Assembly: GCA_965660815.1 (NCBI GenBank)
Contig: CBFIBG010000004.1
Location: 52,272 to 116,271, forward strand
Origin: Glaciecola sp965660815
GTDB taxonomy: Bacteria; Pseudomonadota; Gammaproteobacteria; Enterobacterales; Alteromonadaceae
Length of the DNA: 64,000 nucleotides
Reading direction: 5' to 3'
The notes beneath the pieces were generated by a model. It worked only from the letters and a program-made list of their open reading frames with translations. It was not told the origin of the DNA and searched no databases. Positions 45,212-54,890 of the stretch are shown here, piece by piece. Each line of letters begins with the position of its first letter. The first letter of the stretch is position 1. The position numbers and the translations under genes were made by a program.

Positions 45212-46126
45212 CTAATGGTTTTTCTCTATAAGTTTAGCTAACTTTTGGTCTTTCGCTTTCCAAAGCTCGTTCAAATATTGTTGAAACTTCAGTTTTTGCG
45301 CATCAGACTCGAAATAATGATTCGAAAAAGTCCCTTGTTCAAACAATTCGTCTATCCGAATAGTTTCAACTTCAACTTTGATATTCTTTACTTTGCCACA
45401 AACAAAATCCCAATAGCTTGGGATGCCATCTGTGTAGCAAATTGTCACATTAAGTATTTGTGTAAGCCTTTTTCCCATTGCATTTAGAACAAATGCTATG
45501 CCACCTGACTTCGGTGGAAGAGTGTGTTTCAAATCCAATGACATGGCGAGCGGAGAATTGAGTTTAGTGATGTGGAATCTAGTTCCCTCTACAAAATTCA
45601 TGATGCTTACAGGCTGGTTTTCGTATTTTTGACATGCTCTTTTAGTCGTTTCCAAATCCTTACCCCTTAGGTCTGGGTTTTTTTCTATTTGCGCTTTGCT
45701 ATATCTCTTCATAAACGGAAAGTCGAGACCCCACCATGCCAGGCCAAGAAAAGGCACATATATCAAATTTTGCTTCAGGAAAAATTTCAAGAAAGGTATT
45801 TTCCGGTTGAACACGTGCTGCAAAACAAGAATATCCACCCATGATTGGTGGTTGGCAATAACTAGGTACCAATCACTTTTGCTTATTGAATTAGGTAATT
45901 TAGTATCTATGTGACACCTAGAGAATAACTTTTGATTAAGGCTATTTATGGTAATCCAATTAGTAGCACAAGCATCCGCAATATGAGACAGGTGAAGCTG
46001 TAAGGTGTTGACTGGGATTAGCTTAATAAGAGAACACATAAATATGGGAACAAACCAAACAAGCGTATTTATGAAATACCAAGTGATAGATATCATACCA
46101 TTTAATGAATAAATTAATGATTTCAT
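45212..46126 (-). CDS. Lysophospholipid acyltransferase family protein (YihG-like), copy 2
   Basis: A 304-residue paralogue of the downstream gene, with catalytic NHQSWVD and FVEGTRF and the shared block KFFLKQNLIYVPFLGLAWWGLDFPFMKRYS. The two are about half identical by eye, with similar length and N-terminal anchor, so they arose by tandem duplication. It leads the transcript copy 2 - copy 1 - mscS. Whether the two use different acyl chains or lysolipids is unknown. Confidence 0.86.
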   Translation of the reverse strand: MKSLIYSLNGMISITWYFINTLVWFVPIFMCSLIKLIPVNTLQLHLSHIADACATNWITINSLNQKLFSRCHIDTKLPNSISKSDWYLVIANHQSWVDILVLQHVFNRKIPFLKFFLKQNLIYVPFLGLAWWGLDFPFMKRYSKAQIEKNPDLRGKDLETTKRACQKYENQPVSIMNFVEGTRFHITKLNSPLAMSLDLKHTLPPKSGGIAFVLNAMGKRLTQILNVTICYTDGIPSYWDFVCGKVKNIKVEVETIRIDELFEQGTFSNHYFESDAQKLKFQQYLNELWKAKDQKLAKLIEKNH

Positions 46127-46241
46127 AGGGTGAGACCAGTCATCAAAATTTTTTTAGGTTCTTCGCAACTTAATTGATTATGTTATTTATGCGTAGTATA
46201 CGCTAAGTTGTCTGAATATATGACTTTTTTCTGTTAATAAA

Positions 46242-48410
46242 TCAAGCGGATTCAACGTTTGGATCTTCGAAAGAAATCTTATTTCTTCCTGTTCTTTTAC
46301 TTCTGTAAAGCTGCGAATCTGCTATTTGAATAAGATCCTCAAAGTCCTTTGTAAAATCTGCACTCATGCTGCCGATACCTGCGCTAATCGTCATGCTCAC
46401 CGATTCGCCGTTCTTGTTAAAGATCATATTTTGGATTTCATCTTTAATTAGGGCTACTCTAGAGATATGTTCTGAAACTTCGCCTCCGGCTATCATAATG
46501 ATAAATTCTTCGCCACCATATCTGCCAATAATGTCTGTATCTCTTTTGAAATGTTTTTGAATTGATTTTGCGACAGACACGATGCACACATCCCCAAATG
46601 GATGGCCATAGGTATCATTTATTCTTTTAAAATAATCTATATCGATAAGCACCAAAGACATTGATATATGATTTCTAACGCAATTTCTAAAAGAAGCCAT
46701 TGCCAGTCTATTAAAACCAGATCTATTTAATAATTGAGTGAGGGAATCTTTCTGAGCTATTGAATAGAGCTCTCTATTAAGCTGCTTTAATTGTTTTGTT
46801 TTTATATGCACCTGTTCAGAGAGTTGCTGTTGAAAGTTGGACATAACCTCATGGGAGTCTATTAACTTATTTGTCAGTTTGACCATTTCCGAACTAACTT
46901 GAGATTCTCTGATAATTTGTGGATGTAACTCTGAATTAGGGAAATTGTCAGCGATATTTACTAAAGGTCTCGTAATTTTTTGTGATAGTGATTTTGCGAT
47001 TAATGCAAAAGCGGTCAGAACGAATATAGTAGCGATAACCAAAATAAAAAAGTAGTGGACTAATTTTGAAATAATGACATCTGGTGGCACTACGACGGTA
47101 ATAGTCCAGTCGTTGATTGTTTTATTTTGTGCATATAAAAACGACTCATTATTTATTTTCATAGCTTGAGTTTTTTGAACGAGTGGTTCTTTGTAGATTT
47201 GGAAATCAAAGTTTGACATCGCAGGCAACCCTAGGTCATCAGAGCTAGCGACTACTCGCCCCTTTTCATCGCTAATAATATAATAATAACCTTGGGTGAT
47301 GTGGAGATCGTTAAAGGCCGCAAGTCGCTCTAACGTGACGGCACCTTGCACAATGCCGTTAAAGGAATCCTCACTTACTATTGCAGACACGAAACAAATA
47401 ATGACATTTGCACCAAAGCCTTTGCCAATTATCGGAGCGTTAATAAATGGCTCTCTGCTGACTTTTGATTTTTGGAAGTATTCTCTATTTTGTATACTTG
47501 GAGAAGGTAGCGAACTTAATAATAAGCGGTATTCTTGCGGCGCAGCCCTCAACACTCGACCGTCCTTATCCGATATTATCATGCTTTCAAAAAGATCGTA
47601 GTTCTCCTCCGTCGCGTCTAGAAGGCTCTGCAGGCGAGCATTTGAATTACTTGATAATATTTTTGAAATGGTTGATATGCTATTGAGATGCCTCTTTAAC
47701 TCTATGTTATTCGCAGCTGTGAGTTGCGATGATTGATTATTCAATGTTTGTTGTAAATTAAGCTCATTATGACTAGCTGATTGCCAAATAAAGAATAAAG
47801 AAATTAACATTGCCGGAAGCGTAACGGTTAACATACATAATGAAAAAATCAACGAAGAGAGCTTTGGGGGCTTTGTATAATACTTTTTATAAATATAGTG
47901 TGAGGGTATAAACCAACAAAACATTGCGACCACTGAAACGCAAATAAGACCATTGATGGCACGTGTCACGCCACTGATAAATAAGATTTCTCCAGACGTA
48001 AAAGATGTTAGCGCCTGTAAAGCGATATAAAGGGGCAAGCCTAGAAACAACCAATACGCCATGACTGATTGAAAAAGAAAATATCCCTTCCTCATCGCGA
48101 CATGCACACATAGCATTTCTAACAATAACACCGAAATTAACAATGGGTTTTGTGAAAATATGGCGGCGGTAATAGATGACACTAAAGCGGCGATCAAAGC
48201 CGCGTTCAATCCTTTAGTCACTAAGCAGAATAAAACAAATACTTGACCAAAAAACAGTCCGAAGTCGCCAAAGAAGTTTACGGATAGAAGCGCATTTGTC
48301 ATACTGCCAAGCACGCCAAAGTTCAAGCCGTAAAGGACTGTTGGTAAAGCGAAAAAGGAGTTGACCCCATTTCTAAACTGTTTAGGTTGGCTAAAATCCG
48401 TCTTTATCAT
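46242..48410 (-). CDS. Membrane diguanylate cyclase with Cache sensor domain
   Basis: A 722-residue enzyme predicted to make cyclic di-GMP. Layout: an N-terminal block of about five or six membrane helices (about 20-190), a further helix (about 195-215), a periplasmic Cache-like sensor domain (about 220-440; FESMIISDKDGRVLRAAPQEY, IQNREYFQKSK), a helix (about 465-485), a short helical linker with coiled coil, and a GGDEF domain whose active site is GGEEF at 632-636. An I-site RxxD (RDTD, 623-626) is five residues upstream, so product inhibition is likely. The N-terminal helix block is not one I can name. Confidence 0.9.
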   Translation of the reverse strand: MIKTDFSQPKQFRNGVNSFFALPTVLYGLNFGVLGSMTNALLSVNFFGDFGLFFGQVFVLFCLVTKGLNAALIAALVSSITAAIFSQNPLLISVLLLEMLCVHVAMRKGYFLFQSVMAYWLFLGLPLYIALQALTSFTSGEILFISGVTRAINGLICVSVVAMFCWFIPSHYIYKKYYTKPPKLSSLIFSLCMLTVTLPAMLISLFFIWQSASHNELNLQQTLNNQSSQLTAANNIELKRHLNSISTISKILSSNSNARLQSLLDATEENYDLFESMIISDKDGRVLRAAPQEYRLLLSSLPSPSIQNREYFQKSKVSREPFINAPIIGKGFGANVIICFVSAIVSEDSFNGIVQGAVTLERLAAFNDLHITQGYYYIISDEKGRVVASSDDLGLPAMSNFDFQIYKEPLVQKTQAMKINNESFLYAQNKTINDWTITVVVPPDVIISKLVHYFFILVIATIFVLTAFALIAKSLSQKITRPLVNIADNFPNSELHPQIIRESQVSSEMVKLTNKLIDSHEVMSNFQQQLSEQVHIKTKQLKQLNRELYSIAQKDSLTQLLNRSGFNRLAMASFRNCVRNHISMSLVLIDIDYFKRINDTYGHPFGDVCIVSVAKSIQKHFKRDTDIIGRYGGEEFIIMIAGGEVSEHISRVALIKDEIQNMIFNKNGESVSMTISAGIGSMSADFTKDFEDLIQIADSQLYRSKRTGRNKISFEDPNVESA

Positions 48411-49069
48411 TAATCGTCGTATAATTGTGCAAATATACAGTTTTATAAGTCAATAGCTTGAAGTACCAAGCTGACGATTTCCTTTAACAGTGATTATATT
48501 TGCTAAATTTTTAATTATTATTATTGTCTTGACATCATATACTAAATTTTAAGCGAATGCCCCCATAAAAAAATATAGAACTTAGAGAAAAGCATCTTCC
48601 TAATTTAGGTCTCGACAATAAAAGACTCATACAAATATTTATCAATCCCAAAAGTACAATTAAAAGAGTGTGTTTTTTATCACCATAAAGAAAGGACGTG
48701 ATTGGTTTGATTCTTACTTCTAATCGGTTTCTAGTCGATTAGGTGACAGCGTCTATGCCGAGAGTGGTTGAGTATTCCTAATATTTAAGAAGACTATTGA
48801 ACTGACTATTTACAATTAATGGACATGGCATAAAAATACATTTAGACGGTTACGTTTTTATTTTACTTCAATGACTCATTACCGAGATATTGATGCATTG
48901 ACAGTAAATGCCGGTATTACCGAATATGGAATTAGATATAAAACATGCTCAGTAAGCAACATTTTTGTATCTAATCGGCAATAGAGTTCTTTTGCTAGGG
49001 AGATAATTGAAACATTTATCCATCTTGCAACTAACATATATTAGTTTCAACATGGACAATGTCGTGTTG
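48411..49069. other. 659-base region without a recognisable gene
   Basis: AT-rich region with no frame above 60 codons that I support. It contains an inverted repeat CTAATCG-N9-CGATTAG (48720-48742), and the 9-mer TCTAATCGG appears both at 48719 and 48970. It must contain the promoter of the diguanylate cyclase. No c-di-GMP riboswitch features were seen. It may hold an unannotated small RNA, but nothing shows it. Confidence 0.4.
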
Positions 49070-49408
49070 TTACTGTTTTTTTTCAGAGTCTACTTTAGCG
49101 AAAGTTGCGTCTTTATGCGCAATTATACGAATCGTCATATTGCGATTGTCAAATACCATAGTAGCCATGGCCATATCGTTGACCGATGCTATTCGTTCAG
49201 AAATTTGGTTCTGTTTGTTTTCAAAATTATCATGGCTTGCTATTTTTTTCGCCATGCATGTCTCGTTTACTTCAAAGCTTTCTTTATCCATGCAATCAAA
49301 CGCTGATTGTTTATCATCATTTTTTGCATTAACAACGGTTGGCAAAGTTAAACTGGCCATACAAATTATCATAGCACTCATCCATGGTTTGTAGGTCAAG
49401 TTCTTCAT
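49070..49408 (-). CDS. Small secreted protein of unknown function
   Basis: A 112-residue protein from ATG 49408 (AGAGGT lies upstream), with a signal peptide (about 1-27, cleavage after VVNA) and a mature part of about 85 residues rich in charged and Met residues, with two cysteines (FDCMDKESFEVNETCMAKK). A longer frame begins 18 codons earlier but lacks support. The overlapping plus-strand frames (49007-49394) are shadows. I do not recognise it. Confidence 0.7.
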   Translation of the reverse strand: MKNLTYKPWMSAMIICMASLTLPTVVNAKNDDKQSAFDCMDKESFEVNETCMAKKIASHDNFENKQNQISERIASVNDMAMATMVFDNRNMTIRIIAHKDATFAKVDSEKKQ

Positions 49409-49740
49409 AAATCTACCTCTCATACTGATGAATTGATTTACAGTATATTTCACAATAACCAAAATATCAATCTAAACCATAATAATATTACATTAATATT
49501 ACACTAAGTTGAATGTTTCATGTCAATATGAGCGAATTTTTATTTTTCTTGAACGAATATACTAAAACTAATTAGAGTAAGCGCCGAGAGAGAGTGAGGA
49601 GTAATTTGGATAAGATGTTTTTTGGTATTTTTAATTATACCGAAATTGTCGATGAAGTGATTCTCAGATGAGTGAGGTGGAAATTAACTGCTTCAAAATG
49701 TTATCTTGAAAGCAGTTAATCAATAGCCTTGTGTTAAATG
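49409..49740. other. 332-base region between the small secreted protein and cysH
   Basis: No gene recognised; AT-rich with several runs of AT repeats. It holds the promoter of the small secreted protein gene. No terminator for the leftward cys operon is clear. Confidence 0.4.
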
Positions 49741-50487
49741 TCAAATGCCGTCACCGTCTCCAAATTCATGAAGCCCGCACTCGCGTTTTAATCCAAAAAA
49801 ACGAGTTTCCTGTTCGGTCATTCCATCTTCAAACTTCTTCGTTGTATGCCAGTCGCCTATTGAAACATAGCCCTTTTCCCACAGTGGGTGGTATGGAAGT
49901 GAGTGTTTTGTCATATACTGATGGAGGTCTCTATTTGACTGATCAATTATAGGGTGCACTTTATATTGCGCTTGCTGTTTTTGTAAAACGGACAAATTTG
50001 CTCGGCTTTCAGACTGACTCCGTCTTAGCCCTGCAAACCATGTGCTGGCAGTCAGTTCATTCAATGCTCTTCTCATTGGTTCAACTTTATTTAACTTATT
50101 ATATACTTCTATGCCTTCAATTCCCTTTTCCCATAATCTACCAAATCGAGCTTCTTGCCATGCTGGGCTTAAATCCGCTCTGTATACCTTAAGATTTAGC
50201 TTTAACTTATCAGTCAGTTCATCAATAAACGCGTATGTTTCCTGAAAAAGATAGCCCGTATCTGTTAACACGATAGGGATATTGGGTGCAACGGTGTTTA
50301 ACAAATGCAGCATTACTGATGACTGTGCTCCAAAACTGGACGACACTATATGATTGGGCGGTAGATTTTCTAATGCCCATTCGACCCTGCTTAATGGGTC
50401 CGCTTTTTCTAATATAAGGTTTGCTTCTTTCGTATCAATTTCTGTTTTATCCTTGGTCTTTTCGAACCTTGTGGCTAAGCTGTTCAT
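49741..50487 (-). CDS. cysH: Phosphoadenylyl-sulfate reductase (thioredoxin)
   Basis: CysH reduces PAPS to sulfite with thioredoxin. The 248-residue product has the PP-loop region SSSFGAQSSVML (49-60), GLRRSQSESRANL, and the single catalytic Cys237 in KRECGLHEFG. It has no further cysteine cluster, so it uses PAPS, not APS, as in enteric CysH. ATG 50487 overlaps the cysI stop as ATGA. It is the last gene of cysJIH. Confidence 0.96.
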   Translation of the reverse strand: MNSLATRFEKTKDKTEIDTKEANLILEKADPLSRVEWALENLPPNHIVSSSFGAQSSVMLHLLNTVAPNIPIVLTDTGYLFQETYAFIDELTDKLKLNLKVYRADLSPAWQEARFGRLWEKGIEGIEVYNKLNKVEPMRRALNELTASTWFAGLRRSQSESRANLSVLQKQQAQYKVHPIIDQSNRDLHQYMTKHSLPYHPLWEKGYVSIGDWHTTKKFEDGMTEQETRFFGLKRECGLHEFGDGDGI

Positions 50488-52205
50488 TCGACCACCTCAT
50501 AAAAATCTACTGCAGAATTAACTACGGGCTTAATAATATTTGCCCTTATAACGTAGTCACCAAAAGCTTCATTGGCCTGTCTCTCTTTAGACCATCTACC
50601 TATAAGTTCATCTAGAATTTCCATAATTTCTGTATCCAGAATATTTTCTTTATACATTCTTGGTATCCGAGTTCCTTCTCTATTTCCCCCTAGATGAAGG
50701 TTATATTTGTTTGGTCCTTTTCCGACTAAGCCGATTTCAGCAAGCATTGCTCTTCCGCAGCCGTTAGGGCATCCAGTAATTCTGTATATAATACTTTCTT
50801 CTTCTAAATCGTATTTTTTTAAAATACTCTCTATATGATCAACCGCACTGGGTAGATATCTTTCGGCTTCAGCCATAGCGAGAGGGCATGTAGGCAGAGA
50901 AACACACGCCATGGAGTCCTTGCGCTGATTGCTAACAGACTTTTCGATCAGTTTGAATTGTATAGCAAGCTGTTCTATGCGGTCTTTTTCACTATCCGGA
51001 ACGCCTGCAATGATTAAGTTTTGATTTGCAGTGAGCCTAAAATCGCCTTTATGTACTTTGGCGATTTCAGCACACCCAGTTTTTAAAGGTTTGTCAGGGA
51101 AGTCTAAAATTCGACCGTTTTCAATAAACAATGTTAAATGGTGTTTCCCATCGATTCCTTTTACCCAGCCAAATCTGTCACCTCGAGTCGTAAATTTATA
51201 AGGTTTACTTTCTTGAAAGCTCACTCCAGCGCGTTTCTCAACTTCCGATTTGAAAGTATCTACACCTACACGCTCTAGTGTATATTTTGTCTTGGCATTT
51301 TTACGGTTAACTCGATTTCCCCAGTCTCTTTGCGTCGACACAACAGCGGCCGCGACATCCAAAGTCTTGTCTAAAGGAATAAACCCAAATTCGTCGGCTT
51401 TTCTTGGGAAAGTGGAATGGTCGCCATGCGTCATGGCTAACCCACCTCCCACTAAAACATTAAATCCTATTAAACTTCCGTTTTCAGCAATAGCCACAAA
51501 ATTCAAATCGTTAGCATGTACATCCACGTCATTATGTGGCGGAATTACAACGGTTGTCTTAAATTTTCGCGGTAAATATGTATCCCCTAGAATAGGCTCT
51601 TGCTCTTTCGTTGATTCAACTTTTTCACCGTCTAACCAAATTTCAGCGTAAGCATTGGTTTTTGGAAGTAAGTGTTCACTTATTTTAGTCGCCCATTCCC
51701 AAGCCTGTTGATGCACTTCAGACTCGACGGGATTAGAAGTACATAGCACGTTTCTATTTACATCACCTGCTGTTGCTATAGAGTCAATACCCGTTGAATT
51801 GAGCAGTTGATGCATTGGCTTAACGTTTGGCTTGAGCACCCCATGAAATTGAAATGTTTGTCTGGTCGTCAACCTAATACTTCCGTAAATAGTTTTATCC
51901 TCGGCAAATTTGTCAATCACCAACCATTGTTCAGGTGTAATAACGCCTCCAGGCAGACGAGCTCTCAGCATAACGTTATGCATGGGTTCAAGCTTTTGTT
52001 TTGTTCTTTCAGCTCTAATGTCTCTATCATCTTGTTGATACATTCCGTGAAAACGGATGAGTTGAAAGTTATCTGCAGTGAATCCACCAGTCACTGGATC
52101 AGCTAGGTCGTTGGTAATTGTACCTCTTAGATGTTGACTTTGAGCTTTGAGCCTTTCGTTGTCAGACAGCTTGCCATTAACTATAAGATTTTTATTTTCG
52201 CTCAT
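50484..52205 (-). CDS. cysI: Sulfite reductase (NADPH) hemoprotein, beta subunit
   Basis: CysI reduces sulfite to sulfide with six electrons received from CysJ. The 573-residue product carries the siroheme-[4Fe-4S] cysteines Cys434, Cys440, Cys479 and Cys483 (CVSLPTCPLA; GCPNGCGRA), exactly the E. coli numbering, and NFQLIRFHGMYQQDDRDIR and TTRQTFQFHGV near the N-terminus. It overlaps cysJ at the start (shared base) and cysH at its end (ATGA). Confidence 0.97.
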   Translation of the reverse strand: MSENKNLIVNGKLSDNERLKAQSQHLRGTITNDLADPVTGGFTADNFQLIRFHGMYQQDDRDIRAERTKQKLEPMHNVMLRARLPGGVITPEQWLVIDKFAEDKTIYGSIRLTTRQTFQFHGVLKPNVKPMHQLLNSTGIDSIATAGDVNRNVLCTSNPVESEVHQQAWEWATKISEHLLPKTNAYAEIWLDGEKVESTKEQEPILGDTYLPRKFKTTVVIPPHNDVDVHANDLNFVAIAENGSLIGFNVLVGGGLAMTHGDHSTFPRKADEFGFIPLDKTLDVAAAVVSTQRDWGNRVNRKNAKTKYTLERVGVDTFKSEVEKRAGVSFQESKPYKFTTRGDRFGWVKGIDGKHHLTLFIENGRILDFPDKPLKTGCAEIAKVHKGDFRLTANQNLIIAGVPDSEKDRIEQLAIQFKLIEKSVSNQRKDSMACVSLPTCPLAMAEAERYLPSAVDHIESILKKYDLEEESIIYRITGCPNGCGRAMLAEIGLVGKGPNKYNLHLGGNREGTRIPRMYKENILDTEIMEILDELIGRWSKERQANEAFGDYVIRANIIKPVVNSAVDFYEVVE

Positions 52206-54019
52206 TAGTAAACATCCTTCTGATAACGCTTTGCTTTTCTCATTTCTACTAAATATTGTTTGGCTTCTGACTCAGATTTATTACCATACTTGCTAATAAT
52301 ATCAAGAAGGGCGCTTTCCACATCTTTTGCCATCCTCATTGCATCTCCACAGACATAAAAATGTGCTCCCTGCTCTAACCATTCAAAGACTTCTCTGCCT
52401 TTTTCTAGAAGCCTGTGTTGCACATAAATTTTTGTTTCTTGGTCCCTCGAAAAGGCAAGATCTATTTTAGTTAGCAGTCCCGATTTTAAATATGATTGCC
52501 ATTCAACTTGATATAGGAAATCCTGAGTAAAACTTGGGTTGCCGAAAAACAGCCAGTTTTTTCCCTCTGAACCATTGGCTTCACGTTCCTGCATAAAAGC
52601 TCTAAATGGTGCTATTCCTGTTCCCGGTCCAACCATTATAATGGGTGTGTTGGTATCGCTAGGAAGTCTGAAATTATCGTTGCTTTCAACGAACACTTTG
52701 ACTTGTTCACCTTCTTTAAGTCTGCTAGATAAAAATCCTGATGCGCCACCTTGGTGCCTAAATCCAAATGCTTCATAGTCAACATGTGCTAGAGTTAAAT
52801 GCACTTCATCTTCTACCTCAGATTGACTTGAAGCTATCGAATATAAACGGGGCGTAATAGGTCGCAGTGCATCGACCAACGCCTGGGCCTCTATATTGTT
52901 AGGAAACTGGTCAATGATATCTACTATCTGTCTCTGCTCGAGAAATTCACGCACTTGGGTTTTATCATCCAAGATCTTTTTCAAGGCAGGATCATTTGTG
53001 CTGGCTTGGTAGGCTTTTAGAAATCCAGGATAACTCAAGGTAAGTTCCAATCGCTCTTTTAAAGCGTTTGCTAAAGTCAACTTTTCTTGTTTAATTGATA
53101 CCTCTGTATCTGCCTTGTTCTTGGTTGCGTTCAAGATAGTTTCAATTACTTTATCATCGTTGAGAAAGTAAACTCCAAGAGCATCGCCAACTTGATAAGA
53201 AAGTCCAGAGTCTTCAAGTGAAATTTCGATGTGTCTTATATCTTTAACGGAATCTCTTCCAGTAATTTTTTGATTAGTTAATAGAGTTGCCGTAAAGGGG
53301 TTTTGTTTATTGTACTGAGTCGATGAAGCCACTACTTTTAAATGAGGTTGTGCGCTTTGAGCAACACTTGGCTTTAACGACGTTATTAATTTCTGTGTCG
53401 CTTTAGATGCCCAATTTGCAATATCTTCAGCATAATCCACATCGCAGTCTAATCTTTCGATAATGGGGGTTGCACCCAGTTTAGAAAGCATTGAGTCAAA
53501 GTCTTTTCCAGTTTGGCAGAAAAACTCATAACTAGTGTCCCCTAAACCGACCACTGCATAGTTAAGCTTATCAAGCTTTGGGGCTTTTTTGCTTGCCAAA
53601 AACTCATGTAACTCAACGGCATCGTCCGGTGCATCTCCCTCTCCATGGGTACTAACGAATACAATGAGGTGTGTTTCGTCTTTAATTTTTCTGGGTTTAT
53701 AGTCCGCCATGCTAATCGCTTTAGATTTGACGCCTTGCTTAGACATATGTTCGTTAAATGCTGATGCCTCATGTTTTGCATTGCCTGTTTGCGAACCATA
53801 TAAAATGGTTAAAGAAGCTGACTGCGAGGGCTGCACATTATGTGTAATTTGTGTTTGGTCAGCATTTGTATTGGACGCCAAGCCTGCAAGATAGCCGCTT
53901 GACCAGATAAGTTGTTCTTTGCTGAACCCCTCAATCGCTTGCGCTAACTTCCCCAGTTGGGGCTGGTCAAGACCTGTAAACACGTTTTCTGAAGATGAAT
54001 TGCCATTATTTTTAGACAT
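52205..54019 (-). CDS. cysJ: Sulfite reductase (NADPH) flavoprotein, alpha subunit
   Basis: CysJ transfers electrons from NADPH via FAD and FMN to CysI. The 604-residue protein has an FMN flavodoxin domain (about 72-210; LTILYGSQTGNAK, VFVSTHGEGDAPDD), then a FAD-binding ferredoxin-reductase section with RLYSIASS, and an NADPH domain with GPGTGIAPFRAFMQE and FYVCGDAMRMAKDVE. It leads the cysJIH operon and has a single-nucleotide-level overlap with cysI. The upstream 104 bases (54020-54123) are the promoter; I did not recognise a CysB site. Confidence 0.97.
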   Translation of the reverse strand: MSKNNGNSSSENVFTGLDQPQLGKLAQAIEGFSKEQLIWSSGYLAGLASNTNADQTQITHNVQPSQSASLTILYGSQTGNAKHEASAFNEHMSKQGVKSKAISMADYKPRKIKDETHLIVFVSTHGEGDAPDDAVELHEFLASKKAPKLDKLNYAVVGLGDTSYEFFCQTGKDFDSMLSKLGATPIIERLDCDVDYAEDIANWASKATQKLITSLKPSVAQSAQPHLKVVASSTQYNKQNPFTATLLTNQKITGRDSVKDIRHIEISLEDSGLSYQVGDALGVYFLNDDKVIETILNATKNKADTEVSIKQEKLTLANALKERLELTLSYPGFLKAYQASTNDPALKKILDDKTQVREFLEQRQIVDIIDQFPNNIEAQALVDALRPITPRLYSIASSQSEVEDEVHLTLAHVDYEAFGFRHQGGASGFLSSRLKEGEQVKVFVESNDNFRLPSDTNTPIIMVGPGTGIAPFRAFMQEREANGSEGKNWLFFGNPSFTQDFLYQVEWQSYLKSGLLTKIDLAFSRDQETKIYVQHRLLEKGREVFEWLEQGAHFYVCGDAMRMAKDVESALLDIISKYGNKSESEAKQYLVEMRKAKRYQKDVY

Positions 54020-54123
54020 AAAAAAACCACTATTTCCATTTGATTATTGGAGCATAGCGGCTTTATTTGATAACGTGAAAGAATTAAAACTAATTTTTTA
54101 TTCTGTTTTGGACTGAAACATTG

Positions 54124-54888
54124 TTAAAAATCGAATTCCAAGCCGACGAAGACGCCATCAAACTGAAGATCAGCGTAAACGTCATCTAAATCATTTATAT
54201 CTAATTCTGTCGAGCGATACCCAGCCTGTAATGTCAGGTCTAGCGCTAAACTTTCAACAAAACTGTAGGTAAGTGCAACTTGATAATCGGTAAACGAATC
54301 ATCATCAATAGCAAGCGCGGCTCCTTCTGCATATATTCCAAACCCAGAAAGAGGTAGCCCAACCGCGACTTTTGCATATCCCATGGGAATGATCGAGCTA
54401 AGACTCTCTTGACTAGCATCACCATTGTCGTCAACCACTACAATGTCGCCGTCTATCTGTTTCCCACTGACTCCAATGTCTATAGAAATCAAATCGTTAT
54501 CTAAAATTTCGTAATATAGAATGTAATCTGTAGTATCGATATCTATTTGAGTAGCCACTTCAGAGCCAGCGACATAAACTTCGTCGCCGAAGGTAAACTC
54601 ACTGGTAATGCTCGTCAGACCGGAAGTGTCCATTGATGTACGAGCCAGTTTAATATTTGGAATCAGGGGAATAGGGTGCTCCAGAGCCGCATAAAAACTC
54701 ACTTGATTTTCATCTTCAAATGAAAAGTCGACTAAGTTCTGATCTTGAGAAAAACCTCCTTCTGTCGCCATTTGCCAGCTTTGCGCACCAACATACCCGC
54801 CAAGTAGCGTATCTGCTGATGCTTGCCCAGCGACTAAAATTGCGCCCGCAAGAAGTGAATATGTTGCGTATTTGTGTGTTGATTTCAT
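54124..54888 (-). CDS. Outer membrane beta-barrel protein, TIGR04219 family
   Basis: A 254-residue protein with a signal peptide (about 1-25, cleavage after ASA) and a mature part of alternating amphipathic strands ending in Phe, typical of an outer-membrane beta-barrel. The opening TLLGGYVGAQSWQMATEGGF and final VFVGLEFDF match the TIGR04219 family of unknown function. It lies 2 bases after the DUF2333 gene on the same strand, so the two are probably cotranscribed. Charged acidic loops are frequent. Confidence 0.83.
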   Translation of the reverse strand: MKSTHKYATYSLLAGAILVAGQASADTLLGGYVGAQSWQMATEGGFSQDQNLVDFSFEDENQVSFYAALEHPIPLIPNIKLARTSMDTSGLTSITSEFTFGDEVYVAGSEVATQIDIDTTDYILYYEILDNDLISIDIGVSGKQIDGDIVVVDDNGDASQESLSSIIPMGYAKVAVGLPLSGFGIYAEGAALAIDDDSFTDYQVALTYSFVESLALDLTLQAGYRSTELDINDLDDVYADLQFDGVFVGLEFDF

Positions 54889-54890
54889 AA

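Noticed and set aside
48411..48800. c-di-GMP (GEMM) riboswitch in the leader of the diguanylate cyclase
   Set aside because: I looked for the conserved GEMM core on both strands and did not find it.
49007..49394. Two plus-strand frames (99 and 111 codons) opposite the small secreted protein
   Set aside because: No ribosome binding sites or family likeness; they cover the reverse of a signal-peptide protein that has a good start.
51250..51651. 133-codon plus-strand frame inside cysI
   Set aside because: Antisense shadow of a firmly identified gene.
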